Shown: positions 1 through 7,772, numbered from the stretch's first letter. The stretch is DNA of 9,460 nt from B8-G4 sp033720735 (GCA_033720735.1 JAWWBX010000167.1:1-9460), one strand, 5' to 3'. Translations and numbers: made by a program. The notes: generated from the letters alone by a model not told the origin.

Positions 1-150
1 GGCACCCGGTTTTTCGATGATATTGGTGAGGAATTACCGCTGCAACTCGAAGACGTAACGGCCTACCGGGACGGAACAGTCGAACTGATTTACGAGGTGT
101 TGAAACGTGACGATGACAAGACCTCTCATCCAGAAAATGCCACTGGCTGA
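1..150 (+). CDS. C-terminal fragment of an unassigned protein (5' end outside window)
   Basis: Frame 1 is open from the first base to a TGA at 148-150, giving 49 residues of a C-terminus. The tail is acidic and hydrophilic, with the stretch LPLQLEDVTAYRDGTVELIY followed by a charged end (KRDDDK) and a polar terminus. I do not recognise the family. The pattern P-hydrophobic-x-hydrophobic-x-x-x-T-A-Y-x-D-G faintly recalls the last beta strand of YkuD-type L,D-transpeptidases, but the fragment is too short and contains no catalytic residues, so no function is assigned. Only 27 bases separate its stop from the next start codon on the same strand, so the two genes are probably co-transcribed. That it is a genuine gene end is likely but rests only on the open frame and the plausible composition. 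Confidence 0.55.
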   Translation, partial: GTRFFDDIGEELPLQLEDVTAYRDGTVELIYEVLKRDDDKTSHPENATG

Positions 151-177
151 TCACGAGCTCATTAAATTGATCCACCG

Positions 178-1263
178 ATGTCTGTATGCCGACTCCTTCG
201 ATCTGTCCGCCTCTTCTTCTTCCCGATCTTGTTGATCGGTGCCTGTACCGCCCAAGAGCGACCATCCCCTCCTTTGAGCGCAGCGCAGGACACAATGCGT
301 AGCAACGCACGCCAGATCGCCGATTACATCGTGGACATCTTTGAAGACTCTGAGGGCAACCTGTGGTTTGGCACGATGGCAAAAGGGATCGCACGGTATG
401 ACGGAGAGACGTTGCGTTACTTCACAACAGCTGACGGCCTGGCTGGCAACACGGTCGTCAGCGTGACAGAGGACCAGGAGGGCACCCTGTGGTTTGGCAC
501 CCATTCCGGGCTTTCCAGGTACAATGGCAACACCTTCAGCAATTATACCACGGGCCAGGGACTGATCCACGACCGCGTGTCCAATCTCATGTTTGACAGT
601 CCCGGCACATTATGGATCGGAACCTGGGGCGGCGTGTGCCGGTTTGACGGCGAGACCTTCACGGACTTTCCGATCCCTTTACCGCCTGTCAATGACCCCT
701 GGTATCGCGGCACCGAAGGCTGGGTCACGGAGATCATGGAAGATAGCAGGGGCCGGATCTGGTTTGGCCGCGATGGATTCGGGGCGGCACGATACGACGG
801 TCAGACCTTTACGCATTTTACCAAGTCAGACGGACTTCCTTCCAACGGGGTACAAGCGATCATTGAAGATCGGCAGGGCAATATCTGGTTTGGATGCAGG
901 GTGCTGGAACACGATCATCCTGATCCTGTCAAGAGGAGCGGTCCGGGCGGTCTGAGTCGCTTCGACGGCAACACAATGACCAACTTTGACGACCTGGCTG
1001 GCTTACATCACAATAGCGTCTACACAATTTACGAAGACAACACCGGGGTGATCTGGATCGGAGCTTCAGGTCACGGCGTCTATCGTAATGACGGGACCTT
1101 TAGCCTGTTCAGGGAGACCAACCGGATGGACCTGACCGGCAACTTTGGCTTGCAAGCTGCACACCGGGACCGGCTAGGCACACTTTGGCTTGGCTTCTCT
1201 GGCGGGTTGTTTCGCATACGGGGAGATGACATTGTCAACGTGACGGTGGCAGGACCCTGGTAA
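178..1263 (+). CDS. Seven-bladed Reg_prop (two-component-regulator type) beta-propeller lipoprotein
   Basis: The 361-residue product starts with a lipoprotein signal peptide: basic n-region, hydrophobic core FFFPILLI and lipobox IGAC with the acylated cysteine at residue 23. It is therefore predicted to be exported and lipid-anchored. The rest consists of repeats of the Reg_prop type, with signature D-x-x-G-x-[LI]-W-[FIL]-G followed by G-[LIV]-x-R-[YF]-[DN]-G. The signature tryptophans lie at residues 63, 105, 146, 195, 237, 293 and 337, which makes seven blades, one complete propeller. Spacing is 41-44 residues except for insertions after blade 3 (around 165-182) and in blade 5 (around 240-256, charged and Pro/His-rich). 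Family members are usually hybrid sensor kinases with two such propellers, a Y_Y_Y domain and kinase/regulator domains. None of those follow here, so this is a stand-alone sensor-domain-like lipoprotein. A ligand-binding or protein-binding role is inference. Start chosen at 178 because it gives the signal peptide; no clear Shine-Dalgarno sequence, as is usual in Bacteroidota. Confidence 0.9.
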   Translation: MSVCRLLRSVRLFFFPILLIGACTAQERPSPPLSAAQDTMRSNARQIADYIVDIFEDSEGNLWFGTMAKGIARYDGETLRYFTTADGLAGNTVVSVTEDQEGTLWFGTHSGLSRYNGNTFSNYTTGQGLIHDRVSNLMFDSPGTLWIGTWGGVCRFDGETFTDFPIPLPPVNDPWYRGTEGWVTEIMEDSRGRIWFGRDGFGAARYDGQTFTHFTKSDGLPSNGVQAIIEDRQGNIWFGCRVLEHDHPDPVKRSGPGGLSRFDGNTMTNFDDLAGLHHNSVYTIYEDNTGVIWIGASGHGVYRNDGTFSLFRETNRMDLTGNFGLQAAHRDRLGTLWLGFSGGLFRIRGDDIVNVTVAGPW

Positions 1264-1358
1264 TACGGATTTGCGCGATGCGCCAACAGAGAATAGGGAC
1301 AATCAAACACTGAAAAGGACGACTGGCTCATCCAAAACGTCCGAATCGCTATTCAACC

Positions 1359-1389
1359 TTTGCGTCCTGTGATATTCCGTATACCTTGC
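1359..1389 (+). promoter_or_regulatory. Possible Bacteroidota-type promoter for the leucine-rich lipoprotein gene
   Basis: TTTG at 1359-1362 and TACCTTGC at 1382-1389 are separated by 19 bases. This resembles the Bacteroidota primary-sigma consensus (-33 TTTG, -7 TAnnTTTG), but the -7 element lacks one T of the TTTG. It lies in the 204-base gap between the two lipoprotein genes and would give a leader of about 70 bases. The rest of the gap shows no gene. A small GC-rich hairpin (1271-1286) directly follows the upstream stop codon but has no T-tract. The match is imperfect and the call tentative. Confidence 0.3.
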
Positions 1390-1467
1390 CCACGACACGG
1401 TTGACCAGCCCACATGAGACGTCCTCTCGCTGCTGGCAACGATTTTCAAACTCATTAACCTTTCATC

Positions 1468-2598
1468 ATGCTCAGAAATGGTTTTTTATTCCTGTTGTTG
1501 TGTGGTCTTATGGCCTGCCAGCAAGAACAAGACATCCTTGATCTTTCATCCGTGACAGCACCAGCGCCCGCGGAACAATTCGACCGGGCTGCCGTCCAAA
1601 GCGAGGTGCACACATCGATCGTCAACAGCGATTGGTGGCAAAACCTCAGCCCCGTCAGACAGGAACTTTACGGTATCGAATTGAGTCGGATCGACGACGC
1701 TATCACGTGGTCAGAACTGGAGATACGTTTCGCAAGTGCGAAAGCATCGACAGCCATGCGCGCCGCAGCCTGCCCGGGTTATCCTGCCAATCCTGCCGGC
1801 GATGTGATTCTCAATACCCAGGCCGACGTCAATGCGTTTGGAGCCCTGAAGTGCAAAGAAATCGTCGGCGAACTGCTCATTGAGGATCTTGGCACGGACC
1901 CGATCTGTGACCTGACGCCTCTGAAGGGCCTGAAGAAGATCGGGAGCTCCCTCACCATCGATGCCGGCTGTCTCACCAGCCTGGCCGGCCTCGAAAAGCT
2001 CAAATCTGTTGGTGAACTGGGTCCTTTCGGGTTCGTCGGGATCCTTGGGGCAAATCTGGTGGACATTGAAGCCCTGGCTAAACTCTCAACGGTCACAGGA
2101 AGCATCAATATCATTGCGTGCGATCAGCTGACCAGTGTGACTTGTGCTTTCTCTCAGGTCACGACCATTGAATCCGGGAAAACAGCCGTACCACTCACTT
2201 CCATCTTCGTGCTCAATATCAGCGACAACCCGGTCTTGACAGACCTCAGTGCGTTCAGCAATCTCACCCACATCGAAGGAGGATTGCGTATCCTCTTCAA
2301 CGGGGCAATCGCAGATCTCGATGACTTTTCGGGTCTGAATACAATTGGAGACCGCATCTGGCTCATCGAAAACACATCCCTGCAACACGTCAATGAACTG
2401 TCCAACATCACTGCTCTTGCCGGTGATTTGTTGGTGTATGACAACCCGGCGCTCACCCAGTGCTGCGGACTCTACAACCTCGTATGCAGCAATCCGCCGG
2501 GCTGTACAAGCCCAGGTGCTGCCGGTATTGTTTTTATTGACAACAATGGCGCAGGGTGCACGGTCACCGATATCATCACGAACGGAGCGTGCCCGTAG
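1468..2598 (+). CDS. Receptor-L-domain-like leucine-rich repeat lipoprotein
   Basis: The 376-residue product has a lipoprotein signal peptide (core FLFLLLCGL, lipobox LMAC, acylated Cys17, then QQEQD), so it is predicted to be membrane-anchored outside the cytoplasm. Residues about 20-100 form a non-repetitive, probably helical region that I cannot assign. From about 100 on there are irregular leucine-rich repeats in which a strand such as GELLIED, SSLTIDA, GSINIIA, FVLNISDNP, GGLRILFN, DRIWLIEN and GDLLVYDNP is followed by a turn and L-x-x-[LF]-x-x-L-x-x-I. This is the pattern of bacterial receptor-L-like proteins common in Bacteroidota. The C-terminus has the QCCGLYNLVC cap with further cysteines at 346, 364 and 375, a usual end for this family; no T9SS sorting domain follows. 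The gene lies 204 bases after the propeller gene on the same strand and converges on the giant PKD gene. Binding to proteins or glycans is plausible by family, but no ligand can be inferred. Confidence 0.88.
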   Translation: MLRNGFLFLLLCGLMACQQEQDILDLSSVTAPAPAEQFDRAAVQSEVHTSIVNSDWWQNLSPVRQELYGIELSRIDDAITWSELEIRFASAKASTAMRAAACPGYPANPAGDVILNTQADVNAFGALKCKEIVGELLIEDLGTDPICDLTPLKGLKKIGSSLTIDAGCLTSLAGLEKLKSVGELGPFGFVGILGANLVDIEALAKLSTVTGSINIIACDQLTSVTCAFSQVTTIESGKTAVPLTSIFVLNISDNPVLTDLSAFSNLTHIEGGLRILFNGAIADLDDFSGLNTIGDRIWLIENTSLQHVNELSNITALAGDLLVYDNPALTQCCGLYNLVCSNPPGCTSPGAAGIVFIDNNGAGCTVTDIITNGACP

Positions 2599-2622
2599 GC
2601 CGGACAGAGATGACCTTCAAGG

Positions 2623-5600
2623 TTAACGGATCAGTGTCACATCGCCTGACAGGATCAGGGACGATCCATCGATGATACATGGGACATCCAGGACGTAGAC
2701 ATATACGCCGGGGGGAGCCGCTTCTCCCCGGAATGTCCCGTCCCACGGGATGGCGATATCATCGGTCTCAAATACCTGGTTGCCCCACCGGTCGTAAATA
2801 CGGAAAGAATGGATGGCCTGATGCTTGGCCGAATACAATGGCAATACATCGTTGACGCCATCGCCATTTGGCGAGAACACGTTGGGCACATGAATGAACT
2901 CGTCGAGGCATCGCCTGGGAATCCTCAGCAGCGTTGTATCACGTGCCTCGCAGCCGGTTTCCGTGTCGATCACATGCACTGCGATCTCCCGGGTGCTGTC
3001 GATCGTGACCATGGGCGACACGCAATCGTTGCATGAGAATCCGCTTGCAGGGTTCCAGCTGATCAGGTATTGGTCGGGAGGTACCAACCCAAGATCGAAG
3101 CGCACTTGCTCGCCCGGATACACGACCAATTCACCAGGCAGGTCGACCACCACCGGGTCGAACACTGTGATTGTAACATCCGCCGTGTCTGGTGCACAAA
3201 CCGAGCGATAGCCGACCACGTAGACAGCCGCACTGGCTGACGGATGGAAAGGCAACATCCCGGTAGAATCTACTCCCAGGGGCGTGCCGTCTGCCGCAAA
3301 CCACTGATAGATCTCCGCGTCGCCTGTCGCGATCAGCAGCGCCGTGTCGCCCGGGCAGATCTCGTCACCCGAGGCCTCGATACTGGTTTCATACAGCACT
3401 TCTATCGTAAGTGAATCTGACAGCACACACTCGTCGCTGACTGCGGTCAGCACAAACACGGTGGTGCTGTCCGGGGCGACTTCCACCGTACTACCGTTCT
3501 GCCCGATCACCGCAGTTGCGGGTTGCCAGGTGACTGTATCCACAGGGCTTTGTCCGATGAGCTCGATGATCTCACCCGCGCAGATCACCCGGTCATCACC
3601 CGCCGCGATCATGGACTGATCCAGCACCCTGAGTGCCAGCGTATCGTGTACGGTGCAGCCCACCGGATGCTGCGCTGTCACCGTGATGAGAACATCCGAG
3701 AGCGGAAATGCCGCAGGATCTGGACAGGATGTGCACGAAAGAGCCGTGCTGCCGGCCCAGACCGGGTCTATGACGCCACTGACGGACAATACTGTCGTAT
3801 CTCCCGCGCAAATTGTCTTGTCGGGGATCAGAAAATCCACCGTATCACGAAAGATCCGTACCCGTGCGGTGTCCCGGCCGATACAACCAAAACTGTCGAC
3901 CACCATCACGGCAAACGATCCCTCGGTCCCGGGGGGCAGTACCGGAGCGCTGCAATCATTGCAAGACGCCCCGGGCGGGACATCCCACAGCACCGTGCCT
4001 CCCGGATCCGCCGACACCGTCAGACGTACTTCGGCGTCGTGGCAGGTGAGCGAATCAAGACTTGCCGCCATCACCGTGGGAAGGGGTTGCACCTCAACCG
4101 TGATACTGTCTCCGGAGACACAGCCATTGGGATGCATGGTCACAAATGCATAGCCTGCAGAGGTATCAGGCACAGCGTAGGTCACCAGACAGGTATCACA
4201 AGCCACTGCAGGATCGCCGAGCCAGGTATAGGTGAGACCGTCAACTTGTTGATCAAGGGTCGCAGAGAGCTGCAGGGTATCGCCGATGCAAACGACCAAA
4301 GCGGCGGTGATCGAAGCCCTGACCACATCGCGCACAAAAATGGTGTCAGAGGTGAAGGACCGCAGACAATTCTCAGTGTCGATCAGGATCAGTCGGGGTA
4401 CGAAGGCGCCGGGCACTTCATACACGTGTGAAACGCTATCGATCATGACCCGGGTCTCGGAGGAATCAAGGAGGCCGTCACCATAATCCCAGATATAGTC
4501 GTACAAGTCAACGGAGGTGCCCACGAATGAGGCCTGCACCGGCAAGCAGGTGTCGTCGACTTCAAAGGAAAATTCTCCTTCAGGTCCGTCAAGCCGGATG
4601 TATTCGGGACGCAAAAGGGTATCCAGGCATTGCGCATTGAATCCTGCGATGAGCTGCACGTCGAAGACGCCGGGTCGCGTATACACATGGGCCGGGTCAG
4701 AAAGACTGGAGGCACCGCTGTTATCTCCAAAGTTCCATAGGAACACAGAGGCGTTGGCCGACAGATTGCTGAAATTCACCACGAGAGGCGGGCAATTGGA
4801 GAACAGGGTATCCGCAGCGAAATCGGCTACCGGCTCGATCACCGTGATATTCCGGCAAACAACGGAATCGCACCCAGGAGTATCATAGAGCGATACGCAG
4901 ACTTCATACGTGCCAATGCTGTCGTAGATATGACCCACAACACGCCCAATCGCCGTACTGCCATCTCCATAACTCCAGTTGTACTTTACGCCCGGCAGGC
5001 TGCCCGGCACCCGGAAGAGCACCTCGGCACCTGGACAGGTCAATGTGTCGAACTGAGGCAGGAACACAGGGTCCACAATGACCAGCGTATCTGCGATCGC
5101 CGTGTCCCGTGTACATCCAAGATCGTCGGTGACATGAAGCGTGATGCCATAGATGCCGGCACTGTCCAGCGCCAGAGCCACGCTGTCCCCGGTAAGCACC
5201 AAGGCGCTGTCTCCAATGACCCAACTCCATGCCACGATGTCACCAAACAGGGTCTCGGAACTGTCGGTCAGCGTCATCACCGTGCCTTCACAGGAAATCG
5301 GGTCTGAAAGAACCAATCCCGGAATCAGCCGGTTGGCAACAATCGTATCTGACAACACCAGAGTATCACGACAGGCGTTGAGATCTTCGGTGATGATCGT
5401 GATCCCGGTATATTTCCCCGGCTCTGTAAACGTCAATTGGGGGGTGGCCGAAAACGTATCACTGACTTCGGCACCGGGAGCCATCCACTCCCACGACACG
5501 ATCCCGGTGGAGCCGTCATTCACATTGACTGTTAGCGGTGCGCAGCCACTCAGCGGGTCCAGCACGGGTTCTTTCCTGACCTCCTCCCAGACAATGGTGT

Positions 5601-7653
5601 CCCGGCGCACATCCACGCAACCCGTCTGCCCGTTCCATACTGTGAGGCTGGCAATATAGGTGCCCGGCGTGTCCAGGGCAAACGCAGCAATACTGTCAGT
5701 ACTGGTTCCCAAATCGATGCTGTCGCGAGACCAGTTCCACAATAGAGAATCGGCCGCGATGGCCTGACTGGTCAATACCACCGTGTCGATGCCACAATAC
5801 ACCGAATCCATAAAACGTGCGATCGGGGGCAGGATGTAGATGTAATCAACGATGCTGTCTGACACAGCGCACCCGTTCCAGGTTGCCGTGAACGTCACGG
5901 TAAAAAACCCGGTATCCTGATACTCGTGGGTCGGATTTTGTACAAATCCATGAGCGCCATCGCCGAAGTCCCAGTAAAATTCATCAACCGATCCGTTGAC
6001 AATCCCCGTAAACTCGACCACGGTATCCACGCAAGTCAGCAACGGGCTGGCAGTGAAGCTGATATCCGGAGGGGTGCCTCCCGTCACCAGATCTGTGACC
6101 CGAATGCTGTCAACACACCCCTCGGCGGATGTCACCGCCAGGGTGACATCAAACCTGCCTGCGTCGTCCAGCGTAAATGTCGGGGACGGCCCGGATAACA
6201 TCAGTGGCGGAGAGGTGTGAATCGTCCAGTCCCAGGAAACGATGTCAAATCCGTCAAGCACCTGACCACTGAGTGTGGCCGAGTACGGCACGCAGCCCAT
6301 AGAGACAATGCTGGGGATACTGACATCCAGGTCACCGATGTACAGCGTATCACGCACCTCGGTAACACAGCCGGAAGAAGCAAAACCTGTCAACAGCACG
6401 GGGATCAATCCAAACGTGTCGCTGGGAATGGTGACCGCTGTCCCATTCACCGGACCACTATTGGCAATCTGCCATTGAAAATCGGACAAGGTGGGACTGG
6501 AAGCCTGCAGGTTGAAGGAAGCGGGAACGATACAGGAAACCGATTTGTCTGCGGTCAGCTCAACCACTGGTTGCTCCACTACCCGCACACATTGCGGCAG
6601 GGTCAGGGTACGACTGCACCCATCCACAAACTTGGTCAGCCGAACAGTATAGCAACCCGAAGCGGCATAGGTATGTGTCGCCGTAGCTTGGGTGGAAGTG
6701 TTCCCGTCGCCAAACTCCCAGAGGTACGTGGCGCCAGGCACCGGCACCGTGTCGGTCAGCGTCACGGTATTGCCGAGGCAAAAGTCGTAGCTATCGGCTT
6801 GCGGGTCCATGGCCAGGCCGACGATCACCGCCTGTTGCACGGTCAGAGTGTCGCGACAATCCGTCACCGGATCGTAGGCAATGAGTGTGACGTCATAGAC
6901 TCCGTTGGATGCATAGGTGACGACCGGAGGTTGGACACCGGTAAATGAACTCGCACTAAAATCCCAGAAATACGTGAGTCCGGGCACCGGATTGTCAAGA
7001 CTGAAGGTGACATCAAGCGGGGCCGTACAAGCAAAGGAATCACTGGCAGTGATACTCATGGGTGGTATCCCTCCGACCCGGATCAGATCATCGTAACTCC
7101 TGGTGTTGACACATCCCTTTTCGTCACGCACCGTAAGACTGGGTGAGTAGAGATCCGGCACGACGTACTCATTGACCAGGCTGGCGACCTCGCTACCGCC
7201 GATCACCACGCCAGCTGTCCCTCCGACACCCCATATCCGCTCGACGATCGATCCGTTCTGGCTTTGCGACAAGTCGGTGAAGGTCACCTCCAACGGTGCA
7301 CAGCCTGCCACAGGGTCCGCAGCAAAGTCGACAATCGGCAAGGCAAAGACACGGATGTGATCTTCCAGGCACAGGGTCCCGGTATTGCCCTGATCGTCGG
7401 TGACCGTCAAACAGATATCGTACGCGCCCGTTTCGTTGAAGATGCGCCCGGGATGTTGCACATTGCTCAGCTGCCCACCGAGGTTCCACTCCCATTGTAC
7501 AATGTTGCCGGCGGTCGAGGTAGATTGGTCCGTAAAATTGACCTGAAAAATGCCGCAACCTTCGGTACGATCAGCCACAAATGCGACTGTGACCTGCGCA
7601 TCAAGCGCAGTCGCACAATACATGACCCCGATCAATATGTATATCCACCTCAT
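2623..7653 (-). CDS. Giant multi-PKD/Ig-like surface protein with T9SS type B C-terminal sorting domain
   Basis: A secreted protein of 1676 residues from the start chosen here. The start at 7653 gives a compact signal peptide (residues 1-19, core IYILIGVMY, cleavage after ALDA) with GGCAGG just upstream. The frame is also open to an ATG at 7695, which would add 14 residues rich in basic and polar amino acids and no visible ribosome site. From about residue 21 to 1108 come some 13 PKD-like domains. Canonical cores are WEFGDG (312-317), WDFGDG (561-566), WSYGDG (893-898), WNFGDN (973-978) and WDYGDG (1055-1060); other copies are degenerate. From about 1111 to 1579 six Ig-like modules follow, four with a C-x-x-C motif (at 1152, 1231, 1307 and 1541). 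Residues 1580-1676 form the CHU_C/gliding-motility-associated domain: PNVFSPNGDGVND (1590-1602), FRIYDRWGNQVFE, WDG and PPGVYVYVLDV. That domain is the T9SS type B sorting signal, so the protein is predicted to be exported across the outer membrane and then released or surface-attached. An adhesin, matrix or gliding-related role is inference; no enzyme domain is visible. It is transcribed divergently from coaE. Confidence 0.95.
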   Translation of the reverse strand: MRWIYILIGVMYCATALDAQVTVAFVADRTEGCGIFQVNFTDQSTSTAGNIVQWEWNLGGQLSNVQHPGRIFNETGAYDICLTVTDDQGNTGTLCLEDHIRVFALPIVDFAADPVAGCAPLEVTFTDLSQSQNGSIVERIWGVGGTAGVVIGGSEVASLVNEYVVPDLYSPSLTVRDEKGCVNTRSYDDLIRVGGIPPMSITASDSFACTAPLDVTFSLDNPVPGLTYFWDFSASSFTGVQPPVVTYASNGVYDVTLIAYDPVTDCRDTLTVQQAVIVGLAMDPQADSYDFCLGNTVTLTDTVPVPGATYLWEFGDGNTSTQATATHTYAASGCYTVRLTKFVDGCSRTLTLPQCVRVVEQPVVELTADKSVSCIVPASFNLQASSPTLSDFQWQIANSGPVNGTAVTIPSDTFGLIPVLLTGFASSGCVTEVRDTLYIGDLDVSIPSIVSMGCVPYSATLSGQVLDGFDIVSWDWTIHTSPPLMLSGPSPTFTLDDAGRFDVTLAVTSAEGCVDSIRVTDLVTGGTPPDISFTASPLLTCVDTVVEFTGIVNGSVDEFYWDFGDGAHGFVQNPTHEYQDTGFFTVTFTATWNGCAVSDSIVDYIYILPPIARFMDSVYCGIDTVVLTSQAIAADSLLWNWSRDSIDLGTSTDSIAAFALDTPGTYIASLTVWNGQTGCVDVRRDTIVWEEVRKEPVLDPLSGCAPLTVNVNDGSTGIVSWEWMAPGAEVSDTFSATPQLTFTEPGKYTGITIITEDLNACRDTLVLSDTIVANRLIPGLVLSDPISCEGTVMTLTDSSETLFGDIVAWSWVIGDSALVLTGDSVALALDSAGIYGITLHVTDDLGCTRDTAIADTLVIVDPVFLPQFDTLTCPGAEVLFRVPGSLPGVKYNWSYGDGSTAIGRVVGHIYDSIGTYEVCVSLYDTPGCDSVVCRNITVIEPVADFAADTLFSNCPPLVVNFSNLSANASVFLWNFGDNSGASSLSDPAHVYTRPGVFDVQLIAGFNAQCLDTLLRPEYIRLDGPEGEFSFEVDDTCLPVQASFVGTSVDLYDYIWDYGDGLLDSSETRVMIDSVSHVYEVPGAFVPRLILIDTENCLRSFTSDTIFVRDVVRASITAALVVCIGDTLQLSATLDQQVDGLTYTWLGDPAVACDTCLVTYAVPDTSAGYAFVTMHPNGCVSGDSITVEVQPLPTVMAASLDSLTCHDAEVRLTVSADPGGTVLWDVPPGASCNDCSAPVLPPGTEGSFAVMVVDSFGCIGRDTARVRIFRDTVDFLIPDKTICAGDTTVLSVSGVIDPVWAGSTALSCTSCPDPAAFPLSDVLITVTAQHPVGCTVHDTLALRVLDQSMIAAGDDRVICAGEIIELIGQSPVDTVTWQPATAVIGQNGSTVEVAPDSTTVFVLTAVSDECVLSDSLTIEVLYETSIEASGDEICPGDTALLIATGDAEIYQWFAADGTPLGVDSTGMLPFHPSASAAVYVVGYRSVCAPDTADVTITVFDPVVVDLPGELVVYPGEQVRFDLGLVPPDQYLISWNPASGFSCNDCVSPMVTIDSTREIAVHVIDTETGCEARDTTLLRIPRRCLDEFIHVPNVFSPNGDGVNDVLPLYSAKHQAIHSFRIYDRWGNQVFETDDIAIPWDGTFRGEAAPPGVYVYVLDVPCIIDGSSLILSGDVTLIR
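2626..2916 (-). other. T9SS type B sorting domain (CHU_C / gliding-motility-associated C-terminal domain)
   Basis: The last 97 residues of the giant protein contain the family hallmark VFSPNGDGVND, then a strand FRIYDRWGNQVFE, then WDGTFRG, then PPGVYVYVLDV, and end in GDVTLIR exactly at the stop codon. In known T9SS substrates this domain directs passage through the outer-membrane translocon; type B proteins depend on PorP/SprF-like partners. No T9SS machinery genes are present in this window. Confidence 0.95.
2917..4323 (-). repeat. Array of about six Ig-like modules, four with a C-x-x-C motif
   Basis: Tandem modules of about 75-82 residues lie between the PKD array and the sorting domain. 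They lack the WDFGDG core of PKD domains and instead begin with [IV]-C-x-G-[DE] or TCHDAEV. Four of them contain C-x-x-C (CDTC, CNDC, CTSC, CNDC) before a Pro-rich turn, and most end in GC-x-x-x-D-[TS]. Such modules are frequent in long Bacteroidota proteins that end in the gliding-motility-associated C-terminal domain. In the last module the usual opening Cys is replaced (VVYPGEQV), leaving three cysteines. Confidence 0.7.
4330..7593 (-). repeat. Array of about 13 PKD-like domains inside the giant surface protein
   Basis: Protein-level tandem repeats of roughly 79-91 residues. Each opens with a Cys-x-x-x-x-[VA]-x-[FL] strand (for example GCAPLEVTFTD and NCPPLVVNFSN), continues to a W-[DENS]-[FWY]-G-D-G or degenerate tryptophan strand, then G-x-[FY]-x-V-x-L, and closes near GC or xC-x-D. 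The copies are strongly diverged from one another and I saw no near-identical DNA repeats, so this is an old duplication array and not a recent expansion. PKD domains are rigid beta sandwiches that often act as spacers or adhesive modules in surface proteins. Confidence 0.85.
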
Positions 7654-7742
7654 AAACCTGCCAGACGATTGACGTCGCTGGGAGCAATGCAACATATTTC
7701 AGGGGTGCATGCAGTATTGAAAAACTGCGGCTGCTGGAGTTG

Positions 7743-7772
7743 TTGTAGGCGATGCAAATATAGATATTTTTG
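7743..7772 (+). promoter_or_regulatory. Promoter for coaE (Bacteroidota type)
   Basis: TTG at 7743-7745, then 19 bases, then TATTTTTG at 7765-7772, a full match to TTG-N19-TAnnTTTG. Transcription would begin near 7778, about 28 bases before the coaE ATG at 7806, with AGGAAA (7787-7792) between them as a possible ribosome site. This also argues against the in-frame upstream TTG at 7770 as the start, because it lies inside the -7 element. Confidence 0.65.

Noticed and set aside
1..150. Assignment of the leading fragment to the YkuD L,D-transpeptidase family
   Set aside because: Only a loose resemblance of one strand (P-L-Q-L...T-A-Y-R-D-G); no catalytic His or Cys lies in the window, so it is left unassigned.
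1271..1286. GC-rich hairpin (TTGCGC-GAT-GCGCCAA) just after the propeller gene
   Set aside because: Six pairs with a bulge and a three-base loop but no following T run; too weak to call a terminator.
2611..2625. Inverted repeat TGACCTTCAAGGTTA between the convergent stop codons, considered as a bidirectional terminator
   Set aside because: The stem would be about five pairs with one G-U pair and a five-base loop, there is no T-tract on either side, and it overlaps the stop codon of the giant gene. It could contribute to termination but cannot be called.
3523..4431. A 302-codon open frame on the plus strand within the giant gene
   Set aside because: It lies entirely antisense to the well-supported PKD/Ig coding sequence, its translation is rich in Arg, His and Gly with no recognisable domain or signal peptide, and several similar shadow frames occur along the same gene.
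6217..6948. A 243-codon open frame on the plus strand within the giant gene
   Set aside because: Antisense to conserved PKD domains; the product has low-complexity His/Gly/Arg composition typical of a shadow frame.
2623..7653. Recent recombinational expansion of the PKD array
   Set aside because: The modules share structural positions but are strongly diverged, and I saw no near-identical DNA repeats between them.
7654..7695. Start of the giant gene at the upstream ATG (7695)
   Set aside because: It would put 14 extra residues with several arginines before an already complete signal peptide and has no ribosome-site-like sequence, whereas the ATG at 7653 gives a standard signal peptide. The longer form is not excluded.
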